From Bacteroidota bacterium (GTDB taxonomy: Bacteria > Bacteroidota > Bacteroidia > Bacteroidales > F082): DNA of 64,000 nt. Location of the stretch: the NCBI GenBank assembly GCA_020444415.1, contig JAHLLA010000004.1:159927-223926 (forward strand), in the 5' to 3' direction. The notes beneath the pieces were generated by a model. The model saw only the letters and a program-made list of their open reading frames with translations. It did no database searches and had not been told where the DNA came from. Every line of letters begins with the position of its first letter. The stretch's first letter is position 1. A program made the translations under genes and the position numbers. This document shows positions 35,857-42,453 of this stretch, piece by piece.

Positions 35857-38016
35857 ATGATCGTTGAAGAAATAAAAAAACAGCACACATTGTTGAAAGA
35901 GTGGGATTATGAAGTAACGCCTATTGACAAAGGTTACACCGATAAATCACTCTACATCAATGTTTCGGATAATTCCATAAAGTCGAAGGACGTGCCACCC
36001 CTGATGAAGGAAAAATTTATTGGAGGTAAAGGATACGGCTTAAAGTATCTATGGGAAGCTACCAAACCCGATACTAAATGGAATGATCCCGAAAATGAAA
36101 TTGTTATTTCCGGAGGTCCGATTTGTGGTATTACCCAATATTCCGGTACAGGAAAATCGCTGGTTGTAAGTATTTCACCGCAAACCAATTCGGTGATGGA
36201 CAGCAACGTGGGTGGTTATTTCGGCCCGTTCTTAAAATTTTCAGGTTTTGATGCGATTGAATTGCAGGGAAAAGCTGAAAAAGATGTCATTGTATTCATT
36301 GATGGCGTGAAGGGTAAGATTCAAATCTTGGAAGCACCCGCGGAAGCAGTTGACAGCCATGTATTGGCAGAGCAACTTACTGAAATGTACGCGGATAGTG
36401 ATAAAGACAGGAAGAATGTGGCTGTCGTATCGGCTGGTAGTGCCGCCGAAAATTCACTGATCGGCATGCTGAACTTTAGTTTCTTCGATGGCAAACGTAA
36501 GCACGTGCGACTGAAGCAAGCCGGCCGTGGCGGTATCGGGACTGTTTTCAGAGATAAAAAAATAAAAGCACTTGTATGTAAAGTTCCGGGTGTAAAAGGT
36601 AGCCTCAACAATGTAGTCGACCTGCAGGCGATCATGGAAAGAGGAAAAAATTTCAACCGTGAAATGCGCGAATTGGATGATGACCAGTGCGAAATGAGAG
36701 CAAAAGGTACAGCGCACCTCGTTGAAATTATGGATGATTATGATTTGTTACCTACCAACAACTATAAATTTGGTAGTCATCCCGACACTAAAAATATCGA
36801 CTCGGAAGAATGGAAACGCAGGTTTACCCAGGGCATTCCTGATGGATGCTGGATTGGCTGTAATATGTCGTGTTCAAAAGGAGTTGACAATTATGAAATA
36901 AGAACCGGCCCTTATGCAGGTCATAAGGTACTGGTGGATGGGCCCGAATATGAAAACGCTGGCGGTTTAGGTTCCAATTGTGGCATCTTCAACCCCGACT
37001 ATATTATTGAAGCAAACTTTTATTGTGACACCTATGGCATTTGTACCATTTCTTGGGGAACCATTATGGCTTTCGCCATGGAATGTTATGAAAATGGCAT
37101 TTTGAACGATGAAAGAACAGGTGGCTTAAAATTGAATTTCGGCAATGCTGATTCAGCCATGGAAGCCATGCACCAACTGGCACGTGGTGAAGGTTTTGGC
37201 CTTACACTTGGAATGGGTACAAGGAAAATGAAAGAAATGTTCATTGAAAAAGGCTGGGGCGACCCTGACTTTTTGCAGGACATTGCCATGGAAAACAAAG
37301 GACTGGAATATTCTGAGTATATTTCAAAAGAATCTCTGGCACAGCAAGGCGGTTTTGCGATGACCAATAAAGGCCCGCAGCATGATGAAGCCTGGTTAAT
37401 TTTTATGGATATGGTGAATAACCAGATTCCGACATTTGAAGACAAAGCCGAAGCTTTGCATTATTTCCCCATGTTCCGTACCTGGTTCGGTTTGATGGGA
37501 TTGTGTAAACTTCCATGGAATGATGTGGAGCCTGAGAACAATGCCGAAACCGATGAACCCGCTAAAGTACCTGAACATGTGGACAACTACGTGACCATTT
37601 ACAATGCGGTAACCGGTGAGAATATCGATAAACATGAGATGATACGCCAGTCGGAAAGGGTCTACAATTACCAGCGTATCTTCAATCTGAGAAGAGGCTA
37701 TGGTATTCGTAAATACGATGCACAACCCTATCGTGCTGCAGGACCTGTAACCGCAGAGGAATATGAATCAAGAGCGGAGCGTTATGATACGCAAATGAAA
37801 GAACTCATCGGTATTGACCCGGCTGGGAAATCGACAGAAGAAAAAATGAAAATAACGCGTGAATATCGTGAAAATCAGTATGAAAAGCTGTTGGACGCTG
37901 TATATGACAGAAGAGGCTGGACGAGAAATGGTGTTCCTAAAATATCGCATCTTGAAAATCTCGGTATGGATTTACCGGAACTGATTGAAATGGTAACGCC
38001 CCACCAGGAAAACTAA
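35857..38016 (+). CDS. Aldehyde:ferredoxin oxidoreductase family protein (tungsten/molybdenum)
   Basis: This 719-residue enzyme belongs to the AOR family, which interconverts aldehydes and carboxylic acids using a bis-pyranopterin W (or Mo) and one [4Fe-4S] cluster. The N-terminal beta domain has KFIGGKGYGLKYLWE and ISGGPICGITQYSGTGK (pterin-binding region). Cluster ligands are predicted as C331, C335, C339 and C550 (CWIGCNMSC and MGLCKLPW), giving CX3CX3C spacing instead of the CX2CX3C of Pyrococcus AOR. The C-terminal YDRRGWTRNGVP is the usual family ending. The protein is about 100 residues longer than archaeal AOR. The ATG at 35857 is preferred to a TTG at 35833. Neighbouring moa/moe genes support the cofactor. 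Confidence 0.93.
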   Translation: MIVEEIKKQHTLLKEWDYEVTPIDKGYTDKSLYINVSDNSIKSKDVPPLMKEKFIGGKGYGLKYLWEATKPDTKWNDPENEIVISGGPICGITQYSGTGKSLVVSISPQTNSVMDSNVGGYFGPFLKFSGFDAIELQGKAEKDVIVFIDGVKGKIQILEAPAEAVDSHVLAEQLTEMYADSDKDRKNVAVVSAGSAAENSLIGMLNFSFFDGKRKHVRLKQAGRGGIGTVFRDKKIKALVCKVPGVKGSLNNVVDLQAIMERGKNFNREMRELDDDQCEMRAKGTAHLVEIMDDYDLLPTNNYKFGSHPDTKNIDSEEWKRRFTQGIPDGCWIGCNMSCSKGVDNYEIRTGPYAGHKVLVDGPEYENAGGLGSNCGIFNPDYIIEANFYCDTYGICTISWGTIMAFAMECYENGILNDERTGGLKLNFGNADSAMEAMHQLARGEGFGLTLGMGTRKMKEMFIEKGWGDPDFLQDIAMENKGLEYSEYISKESLAQQGGFAMTNKGPQHDEAWLIFMDMVNNQIPTFEDKAEALHYFPMFRTWFGLMGLCKLPWNDVEPENNAETDEPAKVPEHVDNYVTIYNAVTGENIDKHEMIRQSERVYNYQRIFNLRRGYGIRKYDAQPYRAAGPVTAEEYESRAERYDTQMKELIGIDPAGKSTEEKMKITREYRENQYEKLLDAVYDRRGWTRNGVPKISHLENLGMDLPELIEMVTPHQEN

Positions 38017-38037
38017 GAATTACAGGAAAATATCACA

Positions 38038-38070
38038 AAGCATTCTCTTTTAATAGGAGGATGCTTTTTT
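38038..38070 (+). terminator. Terminator of the AOR gene
   Basis: AAGCATTCTCT pairs with GGAGGATGCTT (11 bp with two G-T pairs) and is followed by a T8 tract. It lies 22 bases after the AOR stop, separating AOR from ppnP. Confidence 0.85.
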
Positions 38071-38106
38071 TTAATAAATGAAAACTAATCTAAGAAGACA
38101 GAATCC

Positions 38107-38388
38107 ATGTTTAAAGTAAATGAATATTTCGATGGCCAGGTAAAGTCACTGGGGTTTAACAATAAAGAGGGTGCGGTAACCATCGGTGTGATGGCAGCCG
38201 GTGAATATGAATTCGGCACCTCAACTGTCGAATACATGACAGTTACTTCCGGAAAAATGACCGTTCTATTACCCGGTGAATTAAACTGGAAAACCTATAA
38301 CGAATCTGAAACCTTTAAAGTTGAAAAAGATCAGAAGTTTAAAGTAAAGGTAGAAGAATCCACTTCTTACAAGTGCATTTATAAATAG
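38107..38388 (+). CDS. ppnP: Pyrimidine/purine nucleoside phosphorylase PpnP
   Basis: This 93-residue cupin-like protein matches the PpnP (YaiE, DUF1255) family in length and motifs: FKVNEYFDGQVKSLGF, GVMAAGEYEFGTS, TSGKMTVLLPG and the end SYKCIYK. PpnP splits nucleosides with phosphate to give free bases and ribose-1-phosphate. It sits between the AOR terminator and the ModE-like promoter, and a link with the cofactor genes is not evident. Confidence 0.95.
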   Translation: MFKVNEYFDGQVKSLGFNNKEGAVTIGVMAAGEYEFGTSTVEYMTVTSGKMTVLLPGELNWKTYNESETFKVEKDQKFKVKVEESTSYKCIYK

Positions 38389-38455
38389 GATTTCAAACAT
38401 TGACATTGTATTTATAAAATTAAGATCTTTTAACTCTTAATTGATTCATCATGCT

Positions 38456-38463
38456 TATTTTTG
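38456..38463 (+). promoter_or_regulatory. Promoter -7 element of the modE-like/moe/moa operon
   Basis: TATTTTTG, 45 bases before the regulator ATG at 38509. An inverted repeat follows at 38468-38491. Confidence 0.55.
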
Positions 38464-38467
38464 CAAC

Positions 38468-38509
38468 CGATATGTAAATTTTATCATATCGAATAATATG
38501 TAAACTTTA
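38468..38509. promoter_or_regulatory. Putative operator of the ModE-like operon
   Basis: CGATATG (38468-38474) and CATATCG (38485-38491) are perfect inverted arms around 10 AT-rich bases. In addition ATATGTAAATTTTA (38470) recurs as ATATGTAAACTTTA (38496), 26 bases later. The site overlaps the start of transcription, where a repressor would block the operon. The arms loosely recall the CGnTATA half-sites of E. coli ModE. Autoregulation is inference. Confidence 0.5.
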
Positions 38510-38883
38510 TGAAACCTCCGAGAAGTTCAAAAAACGATGTCTTTCTAAGATATAAATTATGGTTATCTGCTGTTTCAGGTGAAGGGATTATCGGCGAAGG
38601 ACAGTATCAGCTATTGCGTGAGATTGAAAAAAAAGGGTCACTAAAAGCTGCTGCTGAATCTTTAGAAACCAGTTACAGAAAAGCCTGGGGCGATATCAAA
38701 CATGCCGAAGAATTGCTTGGCTATGATCTGACTGAAAAAGTCCGTGGCGGCATTGACGGCGGTAAATCAACATTAACTGACAAAGCCAAAAACCTGTTAG
38801 AGGCTTATGACGCATTGCATCAGAAACTCGATAACACCATTGAGAATGCTTATGCTGAATTTAAAGAAAAGATTAAAAAATGA
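38509..38883 (+). CDS. ModE-like winged-helix regulator (DNA-binding domain only)
   Basis: This 124-residue protein is the N-terminal LysR-type winged helix of ModE: GIIGEGQYQLLREIEKKGSL, then KAAAESLETSYRKAWGDIKH and a wing GGIDGGKSTLTDKAKNLLEA. The C-terminal TOBE/Mop domains that bind molybdate in ModE are absent, so direct oxyanion sensing is not expected from this polypeptide. It is the first gene of the moeA-moaA-moaC-mosC/mogA run, with the moeA ATG overlapping its stop (ATGA). An inverted repeat lies just downstream of its promoter. Confidence 0.88.
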   Translation: MKPPRSSKNDVFLRYKLWLSAVSGEGIIGEGQYQLLREIEKKGSLKAAAESLETSYRKAWGDIKHAEELLGYDLTEKVRGGIDGGKSTLTDKAKNLLEAYDALHQKLDNTIENAYAEFKEKIKK

Positions 38884-40061
38884 TTACATTCGAAGAAGCT
38901 TTTGATATTGTTCAAAAAGCAGCCAGCTTTACCTATCCATCTGAACAGGTTGATTTTATAAACTCATTGGGCAGAATATTGGCTAAGGATGTGTATTCAG
39001 ACATGCACATGCCCCCATTCGACAAATCGGCTATGGATGGCTATGCATGCCGGAAAGAAGATGTAAAGAATTCACTTGAAGTAATTGAAATATTGCCTGC
39101 CGGGAGGACCCCTGAGAAAAAAGTTGGCGCCAACCAATGTACCAAAATCATGACCGGGGCCATCATTCCCGAAGGTGCCGATTGTGTGATCATGGTGGAA
39201 CATACTGAAGAGGTTGGCGATAATTTAATCCGTTTTGTAAATGAAAATACAAATACCAACATTTGCTACAAAGGTGAAGACATTAAAACCGGGGACCTGG
39301 TTCTTGAAAAAGGCATTTCCATCAAGCCCCAGCATATTGCAGTAATGGCTTCTGTCGGCTGCATGCAACCCCATGTCACGAAGCGACCAACAATTGGTAT
39401 TATTTCTACAGGAGATGAATTGGTGGAGCCATCCTCTACACCAGCCACATCGCAAATACGCAACAGCAACAGCTATCAATTAATTGCACAGGTAAAGAGA
39501 GCAGGTGGTATTCCCAATTACATGGGTATCGCAGAAGATTCTGAGGAAGTAACATACAATACGATATCAAAAGCATTAAGCGAAAACGATATCGTGCTGC
39601 TGACTGGTGGTGTTTCCATGGGCGATTTCGATTTTGTACCGGATATCATGGCAAAAGCCGGGGTCGATATTAAATTCAGATCTATGGCCGTGCAACCGGG
39701 TAAGCCTACCCTATTCGGGACTTTCGATCAACGTAAATTTATTTTTGGACTACCTGGAAACCCGGTTTCATCCTACACCCAATTCGAGTTACTCGTTAGG
39801 CCGCTCATGTTGAAACTTATGGGTATAACAAAACTGCCCAAACCGATTCAATTGCCGATGGGAGCTACTTATAAAAGAAGGAAATCTCAAAGGAAATCAT
39901 TTTTGCCGGTCATAATCCGCGAAGATGGAAAAGTATACCCGGTGGAATATCATGGCTCAGCGCATATCCATTCTTATGTATTTGCCAATGGCATCACATC
40001 CATTGATATTGGAAAAGAAACAATACAAATAGGAGAACTGGTAGATGTACGACAAATATAA
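38880..40061 (+). CDS. moeA: Molybdopterin molybdotransferase MoeA
   Basis: MoeA inserts molybdate (or tungstate) into adenylated pyranopterin. The 393 residues show the MoeA domains in order: N-terminal DVYSDMHMPPFDKSAMDGYA, an inserted domain, the MogA-like core with ISTGDELVEP and LTGGVSMGDFDFVPDI, then FGLPGNPVSSYTQFELLVRP and a C-terminal beta domain. The length is normal. It starts by ATGA overlap with the regulator and its end overlaps moaA by 17 bases. With the adjacent AOR it may specialise for tungsten, which the sequence alone cannot decide. Confidence 0.96.
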   Translation: MITFEEAFDIVQKAASFTYPSEQVDFINSLGRILAKDVYSDMHMPPFDKSAMDGYACRKEDVKNSLEVIEILPAGRTPEKKVGANQCTKIMTGAIIPEGADCVIMVEHTEEVGDNLIRFVNENTNTNICYKGEDIKTGDLVLEKGISIKPQHIAVMASVGCMQPHVTKRPTIGIISTGDELVEPSSTPATSQIRNSNSYQLIAQVKRAGGIPNYMGIAEDSEEVTYNTISKALSENDIVLLTGGVSMGDFDFVPDIMAKAGVDIKFRSMAVQPGKPTLFGTFDQRKFIFGLPGNPVSSYTQFELLVRPLMLKLMGITKLPKPIQLPMGATYKRRKSQRKSFLPVIIREDGKVYPVEYHGSAHIHSYVFANGITSIDIGKETIQIGELVDVRQI

Positions 40062-40845
40062 CAGGAGAATAAATTATTTAAGAATATCGGTTACGGATCG
40101 ATGTAACCTTAGATGCACCTATTGCATGCCTGAATCAGGGATACAACTGATGGACCATGCTGACATTATTACTTATGAAGAGATCGTAGAGGTAGTGCAA
40201 AAAAGCGTGCAAATGGGAATTGACAAAATAAGAATTACCGGCGGTGAACCCCTGGTAAGAAAAGGCATTGTCGATCTTGTAGCTATGATTTCAAAGATTC
40301 AGGGCGTAAAGGACTTTGGTTTATCTACCAATGGTATTACCTTAAAAAAGCATGCTAAAGCATTAAAACAAGCAGGCCTGCAACGGGTCAATGTCAGTCT
40401 CGATACACTTGATCCTGAAAAATACCACCAGATAACAAGGCTAGGCCATGTTGAAGATGTACTGGAAGGAATTGCAGAAGCACAACGGGCTGGTCTGAAC
40501 CCGGTAAAGATCAACTGCGTTATAAAAAAATCATCCCAGGAACCTGACGCCCTCGAAGTGGCTGCTTATTGCAAAAAAAATAACTTACAAATACGTTTCA
40601 TCCACCAAATGGAATTGAATATGGGGCATTTTTCTGTTGTGGAAGGTGGCGATGGAGGTGATTGTAAAATCTGTAACCGCCTGCGTTTAACAGCTGATGG
40701 TAAGATCAAACCCTGTTTGTTCAGTAACCTGGAATATAACATCAGGGAACTTGGAATAGAAGAAGCAATAAACCAGGCACTGAATCATAAGCCCAAATGT
40801 GGAACTGCCAATACAAAAGGAAGTTTTTATAACATTGGAGGCTAA
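40045..40845 (+). CDS. moaA: GTP 3',8-cyclase MoaA (compact form)
   Basis: MoaA starts pterin cofactor synthesis by a radical SAM rearrangement of GTP. The radical SAM cluster cysteines are C20, C24 and C27 (TDRCNLRCTYCMP), followed by RITGGEPLVRKG and STNGITL. The second cluster cysteines C207, C210 and C224 are present (CKICNRLRLTADGKIKPCLF), as is the C-terminal double glycine FYNIGG. At 266 residues it is 60-70 shorter than typical MoaA (about 330). The loss is mainly between RFIHQM (184-189) and C207, where about 45 residues are missing. All known catalytic motifs remain, so it is probably active. Confidence 0.93.
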   Translation: MYDKYNRRINYLRISVTDRCNLRCTYCMPESGIQLMDHADIITYEEIVEVVQKSVQMGIDKIRITGGEPLVRKGIVDLVAMISKIQGVKDFGLSTNGITLKKHAKALKQAGLQRVNVSLDTLDPEKYHQITRLGHVEDVLEGIAEAQRAGLNPVKINCVIKKSSQEPDALEVAAYCKKNNLQIRFIHQMELNMGHFSVVEGGDGGDCKICNRLRLTADGKIKPCLFSNLEYNIRELGIEEAINQALNHKPKCGTANTKGSFYNIGG

Positions 40846-40862
40846 GCAAAAAATTATAACCC

Positions 40863-41315
40863 ATGAACAAACTAAGTCATACGAATGAAAAAGGAAAAGC
40901 CCAAATGGTAGACGTGGGGCATAAACCAAACCAATTAAGAACTGCTGTGGCAGAGGGCTTTATAAGCCTGAATGCGGAAACGATCAGGTTGATCAAAGAC
41001 AACCAGATGAAAAAAGGTGATGTGCTCACCATTTCGGAGATCGCCGGCATCCAGGGAGCCAAACGTACCAGCGAACTCATCCCGCTGTGTCATCCATTGC
41101 AAATCACAAAAGTAGATGTAAAAGCAAGTATTGAGGATGGTGGTGTGAAAGTGAATTGTATGGTTAAATGTGTTGGCCAAACAGGGGTTGAAATGGAAGC
41201 GCTGAATGGTGTCAGCATTGGTTTGCTCACTATTTATGACATGTGTAAAGCTGTAGATAAAAATATGGTTATCAGTGGTGTTAAACTGGTAGAAAAAACA
41301 AAAGAGGATATATAA
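40863..41315 (+). CDS. moaC: Cyclic pyranopterin monophosphate synthase MoaC
   Basis: MoaC completes the second step of pterin cofactor synthesis, forming cPMP from the MoaA product. The 150 residues carry the family landmarks AQMVDVGHKPNQLRTAVAEG, TSELIPLCHPLQITKV and TGVEMEALNGVSIGLLTIYD, with the active-site lysines in MCKAVDKNM. It follows moaA by 17 bases and precedes the MOSC-MogA fusion by 2 bases. Confidence 0.97.
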   Translation: MNKLSHTNEKGKAQMVDVGHKPNQLRTAVAEGFISLNAETIRLIKDNQMKKGDVLTISEIAGIQGAKRTSELIPLCHPLQITKVDVKASIEDGGVKVNCMVKCVGQTGVEMEALNGVSIGLLTIYDMCKAVDKNMVISGVKLVEKTKEDI

Positions 41316-41317
41316 AG

Positions 41318-42253
41318 ATGGAAAAAAAACAAATTAAAATACTCAGCACAAATATATCGGTTGAAAAAGGTACCATTAAAAAACCTGTTGATCAGATTGA
41401 ACTCAATGATTACGGCGTTCAAGGTGATGCCCATGCCGGTAGCTGGCATCGCCAGGTAAGCATGCTGGGTATTGAAAGCTTTAAAAAATTCTCCGAAATA
41501 GCAGGACGAGAGATAGCCTACGGCGAATTTGCAGAAAACATCACTACAGAGGGCATAGAACTCTTCAAAACCACACCGCTCGACCTTTTCTCCAATGAAA
41601 ATATCGAATTGGAAGTAACACAGATCGGGAAAAAATGCCACGGCGATTCATGTGCTATTTTCCGTGAAGTAGGCAATTGCGTGATGCCTAAAGAAGGTAT
41701 TTTCGTCAGGGTACTAAAAGGCGGCACATTAAAAGCCGGTGATGCACTGGAATATCATCCCAAAATATTCAAAACACTCATCATAACACTAAGTGACCGG
41801 GCAAGTAAGGGTGAATATGCCGATAAAAGCGGCCCCAAAGTGAAAGAAGTACTCGAAACTTTTGCGGCTTTCAGCCACTTTAAACTGGACATCAAAAATG
41901 TCATTATACCAGACGATGAAACCCAACTAAAAAACATCCTGACCAATGCCAAAAACACCTACGATTTCATTTTCACCACCGGGGGAACCGGAATTGGCCC
42001 GCGGGATATCACCGTAGATGTTGTAAAACCCATGCTCGATAAAGAAATCCCAGGCATCATGGACATGATCCGCATGAAGTATGGTATGGAAAAACCCAAC
42101 GCTTTAATAAGTCGCAGTATTGCTGGTTTGATAGGCAATTCAATGATCTTTGTACTTCCGGGAAGTGTTAAAGCTGTGCATGAATACATGAGTGAGATCA
42201 CTAAAATTTTACAACACCTTGTTTTAATGCTCCATAGCATTGATGCTCATTAA
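41318..42253 (+). CDS. MOSC domain-MogA fusion protein
   Basis: This 311-residue protein joins two domains. Residues about 1-145 are a MOSC domain (VQGDAHAGSWHRQVSML, EFAENITTEGIEL, IGKKCHGDSCAIFREVGNC, with the conserved cysteine in KKCH), a fold that handles sulfur or Moco-bound metal. Residues about 150-311 are MogA/MoaB (LIITLSDRASKGEYADKSGP, FTTGGTGIGPRDITVDV, LPGSVKAVHEYM), the enzyme that adenylates molybdopterin before metal insertion by MoeA. Such fusions occur in anaerobes with pterin oxidoreductases. It is the last gene of the moa operon. Confidence 0.92.
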   Translation: MEKKQIKILSTNISVEKGTIKKPVDQIELNDYGVQGDAHAGSWHRQVSMLGIESFKKFSEIAGREIAYGEFAENITTEGIELFKTTPLDLFSNENIELEVTQIGKKCHGDSCAIFREVGNCVMPKEGIFVRVLKGGTLKAGDALEYHPKIFKTLIITLSDRASKGEYADKSGPKVKEVLETFAAFSHFKLDIKNVIIPDDETQLKNILTNAKNTYDFIFTTGGTGIGPRDITVDVVKPMLDKEIPGIMDMIRMKYGMEKPNALISRSIAGLIGNSMIFVLPGSVKAVHEYMSEITKILQHLVLMLHSIDAH

Positions 42254-42291
42254 TAATTAACATCTTACATTTCAATAATCTTGATTTTTTA

Positions 42292-42325
42292 CTTGCTGAA
42301 ACACAGCAAGAAGTGGCTTTTTCTT
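42292..42325 (+). terminator. Possible terminator of the moa operon
   Basis: CTTGCTG/CAGCAAG stem with a 5-base loop, followed after a few bases by GGCTTTTTCTT. The T tract is interrupted, so the call is tentative. Confidence 0.45.
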
Positions 42326-42387
42326 AGTGTTTTTAGCTTATCTTGTTGTAAAAAACGGCTTTTTTTCGTATCTTCGCATTCCTTTTT

Positions 42388-42417
42388 AAGAACACATATT
42401 GTTCTTTTACATATGTA
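42388..42417. promoter_or_regulatory. Putative operator upstream of the KamA-like gene
   Basis: AAGAAC-N7-GTTCTT (42388-42406) is followed at once by the perfect palindrome TACATATGTA (42408-42417), ending 36 bases before the ATG. A near-match -7 element TATCTTCG precedes it at about 42370. The cognate protein is unknown; the MarR gene at 45188 is one candidate. Confidence 0.4.
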
Positions 42418-42453
42418 TATGATTTGCTAATCGAAAAAAGAGAGAGAATAAAT

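Noticed and set aside
35857..38016. Benzoyl-CoA reductase subunit BamB in place of a simple AOR
   Set aside because: No other bam genes (electron-transfer subunits) are near, and the gene stands alone with its own terminator.
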